Part shown: positions 1 through 9,256 of the stretch, piece by piece
Layout: every line of letters starts with the position of its first letter
Position numbering within the stretch: the first letter of the stretch is position 1
Assembly (NCBI RefSeq): GCF_018131185.1
Contig: NZ_JAFCJE010000002.1
Span: 1 to 64,000, forward strand
Origin: Bradyrhizobium diazoefficiens
Lineage (GTDB): Bacteria > Pseudomonadota > Alphaproteobacteria > Rhizobiales > Xanthobacteraceae
Reading direction: 5' to 3'
DNA length: 64,000 bases
The notes under the pieces: generated by a model
Seen by the model: the letters and a program-made list of their open reading frames with translations, nothing else
What the model was told of the DNA's origin: nothing
The model's database searches: none
Translations under genes and position numbers: made by a program

Positions 1-552
1 GACGGCGACTTCGTGCAGCTGGACACGGGAGCAGTCGTTGCGATCGACAACGACGTTCCCGAGAACAACACGGCCGCGCTGCAGGTGCAGACGGTGTACG
101 AGGACGGGCTTGCGACGTTGCTGTCGACCGGCATCGGCGGCGGCGCGACGACGGCGACGTTCACCTCGGCGCAGCTTGCGACGCTGGTGAGCTCCGGTGC
201 GGACGAGAATGTGACGATCAAGCTGGCGAGCGCGGCGCAGCTGAGCGGGGATACCGGGCTCGATTCGAAGGGTACCCAGGTCAACTGGCAGGTTGTCGAC
301 GCGACGCATATCAATGGCGTGTCGACGGACGGGCGGACGGTGTTCACGCTGGTCGAGAGCCCTGCGGGCACGTTCACGTTCACGCTGCTGGACCAGATCG
401 ACCACGTGCCGAACGCGGATCCGAGCAGCGACACCGACGCCTCGCAGACGATCGACCTGGCGAAGGCGTTCGTTGCGACGGACTTCGACGGCGACTTCGT
501 GCAGCTGGACAACGGTGCGGTCGTTGCAATCAACAACGACGTTCCCACCAAC
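1..552 (+). repeat. 486-bp tandem repeat in adhesin gene
   Basis: Bases 1-60 and 487-546 are nearly identical in DNA (GACGGCGACTTCGTGCAGCT opens both), giving a period of 486 bp or 162 residues. Only the end of one copy and one whole copy are in the window; more copies probably lie upstream. The units are GC-rich, unlike the following unique region. Confidence 0.75.
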
Positions 553-2106
553 TATAACCCTGATGCGAAGGTGACCACAGACATTGCCGGCAGCGTGATC
601 ACGGGATCGCTACATACCGTTGGGCACGTTGGCGCTGACGAGCCGGCATCCATCACTTTCACCAGCTTCACGGTTGGTGCGACGACGGTCACGACAAATG
701 GAGCCGACTCAACGCTCAATTATCAAGGAAGCAATATCCTTCTGTCAGGCTTCAATACCAGTAGCCTAACTGGCTTTGTGGACGGAGCTGGTGGCATCGC
801 GGGTGTTTTGGATGCGAGCGATACGATCGTCTTCACGGCAACTCTCAATGCCAGCACCGACGTCTATTCGTTCAATCTGCTTCATCCGATCGACAACGGA
901 GCCGGGGTCTCCCTGACGGATTTGGGATTTGCGACGGCCGGCAACAAAGCCTTTAACTACATCGATGTGGCCAGTACAAACCAGGATATTTTGTTCTCTG
1001 GCTTCCACGTTAATGCCGATGGAAATCAATGGGGCTTAAACAACACCTTCGATGCAATTGGTTCAGTAAATACAAACAACACGTCAATCGGCGTCAACAA
1101 TCAGTCAATGAACGATGGCGATGTGCTGGGCATCGATTTTGCTACCGCTCCGTCAGTGACGGCGAGTGCGAACAACGAGTACAGTTATACGGCCCACTAT
1201 GACATCAATGATTTCTCTTTCACGATCGTACAAAAGGGCGGAAACACGGGGACTGATGCTATCGAAGTTTGGCTGCGGGCCTACGATGTGGATAATGATC
1301 CCAGTGGCGCGAGCACGAGCGCTGACTTCAACAATCTAACTCCTCGGTTCGACCCGACCCCGGCCGATCAACAAGATCAGATCACGGCCGTCACAGTGAA
1401 TGGCGTGGATCTCAATCTCGCAACCCTGCAAACTGATGGACACGGTGGTTATCTTTTGACGGGCCTTGACCTGAATGACGTTGTCGTTGTTCACACCGCT
1501 ACGGGCTACAGCCGTTTGGAGATTGAGAATGCGTCGGCAGGAGGACTTGATCCTCAAAACTTGAACGGTGACAGTTTCGACATTGGCAAGTTTGCCTACC
1601 AGGTTGTCAATTCGGGCTCTCCACTGAGTGCGACGTTGGGCACGACGTTGACTGACTATGATGGTGATCAGTCTACAGGCTCTATCGCGTTGACGTTGGA
1701 TCCAGCCGCGGCTCCCAGCACCCTTGTTGGTGGTCCAGGGAACGACATCCTGATAGGTGGAGGAGGAAACGACTCACTTACAGGGTCAGGTGGCAACGAC
1801 ATCTTTGTGCTGCAAGGGAGCTTCGCGAACGGTCACGATATCATCACCGACTTCAACGCCGATGACAGCATCGTGGTCGACGTCGCCAACCTGAACCTCA
1901 GCATCAGCAATGCGCAGCTTGCCACGTTCACGCAGGTTACGGACGCCAATCAGGCGGGGTCTTGGAATGGGAGCACGAATCAGTTCCTCTTCAACACCGA
2001 CCATAACGAGCTCTGGTATTCCGCGAACGGAACGGCTGCTGCTGCTGTCGATCTTGCGCAGATGAGCACGGGTGTGCCTGCACCGACTGCGATCCACGTC
2101 GCCTAG
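1..2106 (+). CDS. Large RTX repeat adhesin, C-terminal part (5' partial)
   Basis: The frame is open from base 1, so the gene begins upstream of the window; a GTG at 13 is only an internal Val codon. About 702 residues are visible. The first part carries repeats resembling the type I secretion 143-residue family (DFDGDFVQLD...VVAI-NDVP at bases 1-60 and again near 480-545). The middle is a Thr/Asn/Asp-rich beta-type region. Near bases 1730-1800 there are RTX nonapeptides (GGPGNDILIGGGGND, then GSGGNDIFVLQG), followed by a C-terminal type I secretion target domain of about 100 residues. By family knowledge such proteins are cell-surface adhesins exported by LapBCE-type systems. The convergent exporter and protease genes downstream support this. 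GC content falls after about base 545. The N-terminal retention region and any LapG cleavage site are outside the window. Confidence 0.85.
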   Translation, partial: DGDFVQLDTGAVVAIDNDVPENNTAALQVQTVYEDGLATLLSTGIGGGATTATFTSAQLATLVSSGADENVTIKLASAAQLSGDTGLDSKGTQVNWQVVDATHINGVSTDGRTVFTLVESPAGTFTFTLLDQIDHVPNADPSSDTDASQTIDLAKAFVATDFDGDFVQLDNGAVVAINNDVPTNYNPDAKVTTDIAGSVITGSLHTVGHVGADEPASITFTSFTVGATTVTTNGADSTLNYQGSNILLSGFNTSSLTGFVDGAGGIAGVLDASDTIVFTATLNASTDVYSFNLLHPIDNGAGVSLTDLGFATAGNKAFNYIDVASTNQDILFSGFHVNADGNQWGLNNTFDAIGSVNTNNTSIGVNNQSMNDGDVLGIDFATAPSVTASANNEYSYTAHYDINDFSFTIVQKGGNTGTDAIEVWLRAYDVDNDPSGASTSADFNNLTPRFDPTPADQQDQITAVTVNGVDLNLATLQTDGHGGYLLTGLDLNDVVVVHTATGYSRLEIENASAGGLDPQNLNGDSFDIGKFAYQVVNSGSPLSATLGTTLTDYDGDQSTGSIALTLDPAAAPSTLVGGPGNDILIGGGGNDSLTGSGGNDIFVLQGSFANGHDIITDFNADDSIVVDVANLNLSISNAQLATFTQVTDANQAGSWNGSTNQFLFNTDHNELWYSANGTAAAAVDLAQMSTGVPAPTAIHVA

Positions 2107-2126
2107 CGCGTGACTTGATGAACCAC

Positions 2127-2157
2127 AAACCGCTGGCGAGTCTCTCGCCGGCGGTTT
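2127..2157. terminator. Bidirectional terminator between adhesin and protease genes
   Basis: A 14-bp stem (2127-2140 with 2144-2157, one G-T type mismatch) closes a 3-base TCT loop. It is flanked by A and T runs on both sides and lies between two convergent genes, so it can stop transcription from either. Confidence 0.85.
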
Positions 2158-2167
2158 TGTTATGGGC

Positions 2168-3196
2168 TCAAAGCAGCAATGGCAGGGTCCCGAGCGCGCC
2201 CGCGCCACCCGCATTCGCCGGCTCGGCGCCCACCCATTGGGATCCCGGCGCTGTCGCGGCCGGCGTGGCCGACATTTCTGCGCCGTTTGGCTGCGCCTTC
2301 GCATAAGGTTTCGCGAACAGCTGCACCCCGTCGTGATTGATGGCGAACAGCGGCGTGAAGTTCAACTCGCCATTGTCTTCCCGGAGGCTCGACCATCGAT
2401 TGTCGAGGATCAGCCAGCGGCCGTCGAGACGCGCTGCGAGGACCGCATGGTCCTGCCGGACCGCGCGGTCACGGACGAGGAGCACACGCATGTCGGCTTC
2501 CGGGAAGCCGGCTTCGCGCAGTGCGACATATTTGGCGATCGCATAATCCTCGCAATCGCCTTTCGCGCTCGCAAAGGTGGCCAGCGGCGTGCTCCAGCGG
2601 TCGAGCTCCCTGAATTGAATGACATCGCTCACATAGCGGATCGCGGTGTTGACGCCGAGATTGACCTCTTCGAGCTGCGCACGTCCGGATTTCGCTTTGG
2701 TCGCGGCGATGAGCCTAAGAAACTGGGCGGCATGAGCCGGGCAGGAGACAGCGTCGGAGCGGCAGCGCTCGACCACGATCTTCTCCTGGGCAAGGTCCGT
2801 TTCCACGCCGCGCCATTTGCGCCACAGCAGGCTCTCCGGTGCGCGGAATGCGGAAAGCCCAAACGGCTCGTTGCCAACGGACGAGCCGTCGGAGGAAGGG
2901 CCTCCGTCTGTCGCTGCGTCGGTGAGCGTCGTCTCGTGCGGCGTCAAGGTCGCCAGGCGAAGTGCTTTCGGTCCCCGGCCGCGCTCGCGATCGAGCTTCG
3001 CAAGGACCGCGTTGATGGTGAAGAATGTCGCCGGAGCCTGCATGGCCTCCGGGGTGGGCAGAGTGACCTCGGCAGCGGATTCCTGCCGATTCCCGACCTC
3101 TGCAGCAAACGCGGTCTGGTCCGCGATGCCATCGAGGGAAATCAGCACGACTGCCGCAAACGCGAGCGTGCGCTGCCGTCCAAAACGCGACTTCAT
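2168..3196 (-). CDS. LapG-like periplasmic transglutaminase-like cysteine protease
   Basis: Encodes 342 residues. A basic N-terminus plus hydrophobic segment (residues about 8-31, ending AFAAE) looks like a Sec signal. The catalytic pattern of the bacterial transglutaminase-like cysteine protease family (DUF920/LapG) is present: Cys215 in KGDCEDYAIAKY, His250 in QDHAVLAARLDG, Asp265 in WLILDNRW. By family knowledge LapG cleaves the N-terminal retention region of LapA-type adhesins in the periplasm and is held in check by the c-di-GMP receptor LapD. It sits next to a LapA-type adhesin and its exporter, which strongly suggests that adhesin as substrate. No LapD gene is seen. Start ATG at 3196 gives the signal peptide directly. 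The protein is longer than typical LapG, with a low-complexity insert at residues 85-110 and a Gly/Ala-rich tail. Confidence 0.85.
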   Translation of the reverse strand: MKSRFGRQRTLAFAAVVLISLDGIADQTAFAAEVGNRQESAAEVTLPTPEAMQAPATFFTINAVLAKLDRERGRGPKALRLATLTPHETTLTDAATDGGPSSDGSSVGNEPFGLSAFRAPESLLWRKWRGVETDLAQEKIVVERCRSDAVSCPAHAAQFLRLIAATKAKSGRAQLEEVNLGVNTAIRYVSDVIQFRELDRWSTPLATFASAKGDCEDYAIAKYVALREAGFPEADMRVLLVRDRAVRQDHAVLAARLDGRWLILDNRWSSLREDNGELNFTPLFAINHDGVQLFAKPYAKAQPNGAEMSATPAATAPGSQWVGAEPANAGGAGALGTLPLLL

Positions 3197-3423
3197 CGAC
3201 CGTCCCCATATTCCGGGACGTCAGCCAGCGTCTTTGCGCGCTTGGTCTTTCATCCCGACCTGTTATGGACGCAGCATGCGCGGTCGGGCGCTTAAGGCGG
3301 GTTAAGCTGGGGGGAGAGGCGCAGAGAATGAGCTGGCGCGCTAAACAGCGCCTATCCGGAGAAGCTAAATCCTGGAACTGAAAATTTATGATTGATTAAG
3401 CAACCCGGTCACGAGCACGCCAG

Positions 3424-4671
3424 TTAGTGCTCGCGCAGGGCCTCGTCCCGCAGGATGCGGACCGGCTTCAGGATGTAATCCAGCACGCTCTTCTTGCCCG
3501 TCAGAATTTCGACCGTCGTGACCATGCCGGGAATGATCGGAAGCGGACTTTGCTCTGTGCCGAGGTGATTGGTGTTCGTGCGTACCATGACGCGATAATA
3601 CGTCTCCGGCCGCTGAGCCGCCTCGCCCTTGTCGTCGAGGATGGTGTCCGCGCTGATCCGTTCCACCTTGCCATTCAGATGGCCGTAGACGGACGAGTCG
3701 TAAGCGGAGATCTTGACGACCGCATCCTGGCCCGGCCGGATGAACGCGATGTCCTGCGGTCTTACCTTGCTTTCCACCAGGAGGGTGTCGTCGAGAGGAA
3801 CGATGTCCATCAAGTTGGCCCCGGGCTGAACCACGGCGCCGATCGTCGTCACGTTCAGCTTGTTGACGATGCCGCGGACCGGGGAGCGCAGATCGGTTCT
3901 GCGTACTCTGTCCTGAGCAGACTTGATGTTTTCGTCAAGGACGGCGAGGTCGGTTCGCGATTTGGCGAGGTCCTCGTCCGCCTGAGCGCGGAAGGTCGAT
4001 CCGATGTTCGCGATCTTCGATCTTGCTTCGGCCATTTGGCCCTTGGCCTCGGCTGATTGACGCTCCAGTCGAAGCATTTCGATCTCGGGAACAACTCTTT
4101 GTTCATACAGCCTGCGCGTCAGGGTCAACTCGCGCTCGAGCAACGCCGTTGTTTGGGTCAACCGGCCAATTTGCTGGTTGAGAACGTCAACGTCCTGGGC
4201 GACCTTTTGTGCGCGTGTCTTGAACACACTCCTCTCGGTGGCGGCCGACGCCGGTGCGAGTTCCTCGGTCTGATCGGGAAAAACGAGCTCCGTGCGTCCG
4301 TTGGCCTCGGCGCTCAGACGCGCCACGCGGGCGGCCACGGCGGCCCGACGCTCTCTTATCTCCCCGAACTCCGATGCAAACTTGGTATCGTCAATTCGCA
4401 TCAGGGATTGACCCTGCTGCACCACTGCGCCCTCCTGGACCAGCAGGTCGCCAACAATTCCGCCCTCGAGCGACTGTACCACCTGAATCTGTCGTGACGG
4501 GACGACCTTGCCGTTCCCCCGCTTGACCTCTTCCAGCACGGCGAAATGCGCCCAGACAACGAACGTGGCAAACAGAGCGAGAAACGCCCACAACAGCATG
4601 CGCGACGTCTTGGGCGTCCTCAACCGGACGGCCGCGCGAATGTCGTTGGCGTAGGCAAAATCAGATGACAT
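3424..4671 (-). CDS. HlyD-family type I secretion periplasmic adaptor
   Basis: Membrane fusion protein of about 415 residues: short cytoplasmic N-terminus, one membrane segment (LLWAFLALFATFVVWAHF), a biotinyl-lipoyl-like half-motif (SLEGGIVGDLLVQEGAVVQQGQ), a long helical hairpin rich in Arg/Glu (residues about 95-260), the second lipoyl half (RSPVRGIVNKL) and a C-terminal beta-barrel (PGMVTTVEILTGKKSVLDY). It bridges the inner-membrane ABC exporter and the TolC-type channel. The ATG at 4671 is preferred to an upstream TTG at 4686; it overlaps the exporter stop by 11 bases, indicating translational coupling. Equivalent to LapC in the Lap system. Confidence 0.93.
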   Translation of the reverse strand: MSSDFAYANDIRAAVRLRTPKTSRMLLWAFLALFATFVVWAHFAVLEEVKRGNGKVVPSRQIQVVQSLEGGIVGDLLVQEGAVVQQGQSLMRIDDTKFASEFGEIRERRAAVAARVARLSAEANGRTELVFPDQTEELAPASAATERSVFKTRAQKVAQDVDVLNQQIGRLTQTTALLERELTLTRRLYEQRVVPEIEMLRLERQSAEAKGQMAEARSKIANIGSTFRAQADEDLAKSRTDLAVLDENIKSAQDRVRRTDLRSPVRGIVNKLNVTTIGAVVQPGANLMDIVPLDDTLLVESKVRPQDIAFIRPGQDAVVKISAYDSSVYGHLNGKVERISADTILDDKGEAAQRPETYYRVMVRTNTNHLGTEQSPLPIIPGMVTTVEILTGKKSVLDYILKPVRILRDEALREH

Positions 4672-6937
4672 TGGATCTCTGCACAACTGGGGTGGTTTGC
4701 GCGGGCTTGGGCGCCGCGGCCGCAGGCTGGGGTGCGGGCGGCTTGCCCTGCAGCAGGCTCAGGACCTTGTCGCGCGGTCCATCTGCGACCAGACGACCAT
4801 TGTCGAACAACAACAGGCGATCGACCATTCCGAGCAGGGACAGACGGTGCGTCGAAATGATGATGGTCATCCCGTCGTCGAGCGCTCTCAGCCGATCGAG
4901 AAATTCGCTTTCGCTCCGCACGTCGAAATGCGCGGTGGGTTCGTCCAGAAACAAGATCCTGGGTTTGCGGATCAGGACGCGGGCCAGTCCAATGGCTTGT
5001 TTTTGGCCGCCCGACAGGCTTCGGCCGCCTTCGGAGATCGGCATGTCGTAGCCCATCGGGTGTCCCGCGATGAAGCTCTCCACCCCGGCGAGGCGTGCTG
5101 CCGCCAGCACTTCCTCATCTGTCGCGGCCGGATAGCCCAGCGTGATGTTGTCGCGCAACTTGCCAAAGAAGAGGTCGGTGTCTTGCATGGAAAAACCGAT
5201 TCCCGAACGTAAATCGGCAGGGTCGTATTGGCGCGAATCGACATCGTCGACGAGAATGCGGCCTTCTTGGGCCTCATAGAAGTTGAGTAACAGGCGCCCT
5301 ACAGTGGTCTTGCCTGAGCCAACCCGGCCAATGATCCCAACTCGTTCGCCGCGTCCGATCTTGAACGTGACTCGGTCGAGCGCCTTGCCGGGAGCGTTGG
5401 GATAGGTGAACGAGATATTCTCGAAGCTGACGGTCCCGTTTTCTATCTTCCGCGCGACATAGGTCCGTTCCGGAGAGCGCTCTCGTTCGAGCGACATGAT
5501 CCGATCGATCGACTTTAGCGCCGTGAAGGTTTGTGTGCCGCGCATGATCACCGACGCGATGCCCGCGATTGGCGAAAGCACTCGACCAGCAAGCATATTT
5601 GCCGCGACCAATGCGCCGACCGTCAGGCTGCCGTTCATGATCAGGAAGACACCGATCACAATCAGCAGCAGACTGGTCAGCATTTGTGCCGAATTTGCTG
5701 CGGTAAGCGCCAGCGACGACCAGAAGTGAACAGCTTCGCCAGAACGGGCAGTCGCGGCCACCGAACGTTCCCACGCGGTTTGCATTCGCGCCTCGCCGCC
5801 TGTCGCCCGGACGGTTTCCAGTCCCGTGAGAGACTCGACGAGCACACCGTGCCGGGCCGCTGACTCCGCTTGCAATCGCTTCATCGCCCGATTGAGCGGT
5901 CGTTGCAGCCCGATGCCGATCCCGATCATCACAGGCAGCATGAGCAGCGGCACCCAGGCCAGTGGACCGGCGACCACGAACAGTACGCCGATGAAGAGCA
6001 CCGCAAAGAGCAAATCGGTGGCCGAGACCACGCTTCCCGACGTGAAGAATTCGCGAACAGAGTCGAAGTCACGGAGCTGATTGGCAATGATACCGACCGA
6101 TGCGGGCCTCTGCGCCATCTTCACGGCCATGACATGTTCGAAGATGTTGGCCGCAAGGACAACGTCGATGGTCTTGCCGGTCACATCGATCATCTTGCTC
6201 CTGACCATACGCAGGATCAGATCGAATAGGATTGCCAGGCCCATTCCGATGGAAAGAGCAATGAGTGAAGGGATCGCTCCATTGGGAATGACCCTGTCAT
6301 AGACGCTCATCGTGAAGAGCGGCATGGCAAGCGCCAAGATATTGATGAGCAGTGCCGATAGGGCGATGTGGCCGTAATTTCGCCAGTGAGCCCTCACGAC
6401 CGACCAGAACCAGTGATGTCGGGGCAGATCACCGGCGGCAATGGCCCGTGGGTCTGATTCCGCGGAGGCCCGAACAAGAAAGGCGTAGCCGGTATATCCG
6501 TCCCCGATGTCATCCAAAGAAATGATTTTTGGTGCATAGGGCCGATCCGATGGATCTAGCACCCTGATGCTCCGCTTGGCTTCATCGACGCCCAGCAGTA
6601 TCAGCGCTGTCCCGTTCTTCATGATGAGGACGGCTGGAAGAACGAGAGGCGGAATCTCCGCTACGGCTCGTTGGACGGCTTCAGTTTCCAGGCTGGCGCG
6701 ACGCGCAGCGCGTTCGAAAAGTGAGACCGTCAGGCGACCGTCCGTGATCGGCAGTCCGCCGAGCAACGCATCGCGCGTGACTGCCCGTCCATGGTGCGCC
6801 GCCAGGAAGACAAGCGAGTCCGTTAGGGGGTCGATGTCCCGCTCGCGGGCGGCGGGTTGAGCTGACGAGGTTGGTTCTTCGGGCGTATCAACAAGGCGCG
6901 CGCGATGATCAACCGGATGCTTTGTCTGGTAAAACAA
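4661..6937 (-). CDS. Type I secretion ABC exporter, LapB type
   Basis: 758 residues. Residues about 36-155 form a C39-like domain lacking the catalytic Cys, as in adhesin and RTX exporters that do not cleave their substrate. A six-helix membrane domain follows (about 190-465), then an ATPase domain: Walker A GRVGSGKTT at 537-545, LSGGQ at 641-645, Walker B ILFLDE at 661-666 and switch His697. It should power export of the adhesin and possibly of other RTX-tailed proteins such as the hydrolase at 31-35 kb. No ATG lies near the N-terminus; a TTG at 6937 is the most upstream start in frame, so the exact start is uncertain. The tail is Pro/Ala/Gln-rich. Confidence 0.93.
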   Translation of the reverse strand: MFYQTKHPVDHRARLVDTPEEPTSSAQPAARERDIDPLTDSLVFLAAHHGRAVTRDALLGGLPITDGRLTVSLFERAARRASLETEAVQRAVAEIPPLVLPAVLIMKNGTALILLGVDEAKRSIRVLDPSDRPYAPKIISLDDIGDGYTGYAFLVRASAESDPRAIAAGDLPRHHWFWSVVRAHWRNYGHIALSALLINILALAMPLFTMSVYDRVIPNGAIPSLIALSIGMGLAILFDLILRMVRSKMIDVTGKTIDVVLAANIFEHVMAVKMAQRPASVGIIANQLRDFDSVREFFTSGSVVSATDLLFAVLFIGVLFVVAGPLAWVPLLMLPVMIGIGIGLQRPLNRAMKRLQAESAARHGVLVESLTGLETVRATGGEARMQTAWERSVAATARSGEAVHFWSSLALTAANSAQMLTSLLLIVIGVFLIMNGSLTVGALVAANMLAGRVLSPIAGIASVIMRGTQTFTALKSIDRIMSLERERSPERTYVARKIENGTVSFENISFTYPNAPGKALDRVTFKIGRGERVGIIGRVGSGKTTVGRLLLNFYEAQEGRILVDDVDSRQYDPADLRSGIGFSMQDTDLFFGKLRDNITLGYPAATDEEVLAAARLAGVESFIAGHPMGYDMPISEGGRSLSGGQKQAIGLARVLIRKPRILFLDEPTAHFDVRSESEFLDRLRALDDGMTIIISTHRLSLLGMVDRLLLFDNGRLVADGPRDKVLSLLQGKPPAPQPAAAAPKPAQTTPVVQRSNVI

Positions 6938-7114
6938 GCTGTTATACCTTAATCAAATTGGCGAAACCGGCCCAGAAAAACGCAGTCATGATACGACAGT
7001 TCACCGGCTAATACATTCCAGCATTTTGACTTAGATGATTAACGATTAATACCGGTCCCGCTACGAATGATACCCGTGAGATAACGGTGGCCAGCTGGAC
7101 CTGTTTCCAAATGA

Positions 7115-7138
7115 AAAGCCGCCCGGAAGGGCGGCTTT
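7115..7138 (-). terminator. Rho-independent terminator after the tolC-like gene
   Basis: Perfect 10-bp inverted repeat AAAGCCGCCC / GGGCGGCTTT around a GGAA loop. Read on the minus strand the stem is followed by TTTT. It separates the outer-membrane channel gene from the ABC exporter gene, so the exporter operon needs its own promoter in 6938-7110. Confidence 0.85.
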
Positions 7139-7160
7139 CGCGACTTGATGGCTCTATGTG

Positions 7161-8858
7161 CTATTTCGGTTGAGGCGAAAACGCCGTCAGGAGCCAGTGT
7201 GGCTTCGTCTCTTTCGCATATGCAGTCCGCTGGTCGCCTTCCAGCACAACCGGACTACCCTTGGGCTCTCGTTGCGCCAGCCACTCTGATGCGCCGACAA
7301 TCTTGGCCGCGGATGCCGTCTTGGTGGTGTCGCCCGACCAGCGTTCACTGAAAGCTTGGGGCGCGGTAGCCGGCGCTGCCGCCGACAGGCGGACAGGGGC
7401 TGCGGCAGGGGGCTGGACCGGAACATGAAGGGGTTCGGATCCAGTCTGGGGAAGCGTCCAACGGAAATTCGGTGCGCTGTAGTTGGGCAGGCCAAACAGA
7501 TTCAAGTCTGTGGGCGCTGCATCCACCGGGGGAGGCGCCTTGAGGTACTCAATGAGTGTTCCCATGGCCGCCAGCAATTGATAATCCGCAAAAACGACCA
7601 CCGCCCGTGCCGATGTCAGCGACACCGAGGCGTTGAAGAACTGATTCTGCGCGTTCAGCAGGTCGATTAGGGAGCGCTGCCCCAGTTCATATTCCTTCTG
7701 GAAGGCAGCAATGGTCTTCCTGTCCGCCTGCAGCTGATTGCTCAAGGCGGAAATGCGGGTCTGGGTTATGGTACGGGCGTTCCAAGCCTTGTCGATCGAC
7801 TCATTGGCATCGCGCTGCAGCCGAGCATGCCGCATCGTGGCCTCGGTAAAGCGTTCTGCCTTCTCGGTTCGGTTCCACGCATCTTGGCCGCCGCGGAAGA
7901 TGTCCCAAGACATCACCACTTTGCCGCTATAATCCTCATGCGTAACAGAACGCGCCCCTGGACTGCTCACGTAAGGAAATGAGTTGTCGTAGTGTGTGGC
8001 CCTTCCTTCCAGGTAGAACTTGGGGGCGAAAAGACCGTCCGTGCTCTTGAACGCATGCTTGGCCGCATCCGCGTCGGATTGGGCCGCGGTAATCGTTGAA
8101 TTGAACCGCAGAGCAACGGCAAGGGACTCGTCGCGGCTTCCTGGCATGCCCCGCAAGGGCCCCGGGAATCGCAAGTTATACGGCTCAAGGCCGACGACTT
8201 TACGGTACTTTGCCCGCGCGTCCTCGAGGCTGCGGCGGAATTCCGCCAACGCGGCCCGGGCGTTTTCAACACGCTCCCTGGACTGCTCAAGATCACCTTC
8301 GCCGGCGCGGCCGCCGGAGAAGCGGGAGTTCACATTCGCGAAGATCTTGTCGTGGTTTGCAACGTTCTGCTCGCCGAGACTCACAAGGCGCATGTAGCGC
8401 ACGACATCGACGTAGGCTTCGGCGGCATCGAGTGCGATGAGCTCGGTTCGTTCCTTGACGCGGGCGGCGGCGGCATTCACGCGAGCCGTCTGGCGCCAGA
8501 CTTCGTGGATCGAGGTAAAACCGTCAAAAAGAAGCTGCCGAACGACCACCGATTCCTGACTGCCATTTCGCCAAGGCCCCGAACCCGTGGTGGGAACGGC
8601 TAAGTTGGGTGCGATGAAACCCGGCGATTGGTCGAACTTTTCCGGGCCGTAGCTGGCGTCAATGCGCACCTGCGGCAAAAGCGTGCTTTGCGTTTGCCGC
8701 AGCTCACTTTGGGTTGCCCGGCGATTTGCCGAGGCTTCTCCGACGCCCGGGTTTGTCTGCATTGCCTGGCGCAAGGCATCATTAATGGAAAATTGCTCCG
8801 CCAAAACGGGGGTTGTGGTCAAGAAAAGGCCTGCGAGGGCCAAATATACCGGCTTCAT
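7161..8858 (-). CDS. TolC-family outer-membrane channel for type I secretion
   Basis: 565 residues with a clear signal peptide (MKPVYLALAGLFLTTTPVLA). The body has the alternating helical layout of TolC/LapE proteins: FSINDALRQAMQTNPGVGEA at the mature start, a long coiled region, and the typical ELGQRSLIDLLNAQNQFFNA segment in the second half. After about residue 440 there is a Pro/Ala-rich extension of roughly 120 residues ending in a short basic segment, longer than standard TolC. It should form the outer-membrane exit for the ABC/HlyD pair just downstream. It is separated from them by a terminator, so it is a distinct transcription unit. Confidence 0.92.
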   Translation of the reverse strand: MKPVYLALAGLFLTTTPVLAEQFSINDALRQAMQTNPGVGEASANRRATQSELRQTQSTLLPQVRIDASYGPEKFDQSPGFIAPNLAVPTTGSGPWRNGSQESVVVRQLLFDGFTSIHEVWRQTARVNAAAARVKERTELIALDAAEAYVDVVRYMRLVSLGEQNVANHDKIFANVNSRFSGGRAGEGDLEQSRERVENARAALAEFRRSLEDARAKYRKVVGLEPYNLRFPGPLRGMPGSRDESLAVALRFNSTITAAQSDADAAKHAFKSTDGLFAPKFYLEGRATHYDNSFPYVSSPGARSVTHEDYSGKVVMSWDIFRGGQDAWNRTEKAERFTEATMRHARLQRDANESIDKAWNARTITQTRISALSNQLQADRKTIAAFQKEYELGQRSLIDLLNAQNQFFNASVSLTSARAVVVFADYQLLAAMGTLIEYLKAPPPVDAAPTDLNLFGLPNYSAPNFRWTLPQTGSEPLHVPVQPPAAAPVRLSAAAPATAPQAFSERWSGDTTKTASAAKIVGASEWLAQREPKGSPVVLEGDQRTAYAKETKPHWLLTAFSPQPK

Positions 8859-9256
8859 AATACTGCCCTACCCCAAATTACCAGAAATTCCCGGTAACGG
8901 CTGAAACTAACAAGTCCTCCCAGATTCACATATGACATTTCAGTCACAGGTTGCTGCAAACGAGCGGCCGGAAACGGTCCGACTGCGATTAGCATTGGTA
9001 TTTTGATACCATCATAAATGGCGCGTTTCGGATTGATCTAAGGCGAGGTTCAGGAGATCAGCGAGGTCCTGCTCCAGCTTCGTGCCTCACTATGCGGTGG
9101 TGTCAGATTGCCGGCCACCTTGGGGCAAGCGGGACGGAGCGGTTGGCAGGGTTGACCTTCAGCCATCGCCATGATCGAGAGAGAGCAGGACCTTCTCGAA
9201 GTGCAATCTGCATCGCGCATCGCGGATGACGTGCTCAGGAGAGCAGCAATTTTGAC
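8859..9256. other. Intergenic region between divergent tolC-like gene and gmd
   Basis: About 400 bp without a convincing gene. It must hold promoters for both directions. Visible structure: a TTACC...GGTAA inverted repeat (8878-8897) 20 bases upstream of the tolC-like ATG, and the palindrome at 8996-9011. The open frame at 9050-9349 on the minus strand overlaps gmd and has no family features. Confidence 0.6.
8996..9011. promoter_or_regulatory. Palindrome TGGTAT-N4-ATACCA, possible operator
   Basis: A perfect 6-bp dyad around TTTG in the divergent promoter region. Its symmetry and place suggest a binding site for a dimeric regulator. No regulator can be named. Confidence 0.35.

Noticed and set aside
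2162..3295. 377-residue plus-strand frame over the LapG-like gene
   Set aside because: Antisense shadow; the opposite strand has signal peptide and catalytic residues.
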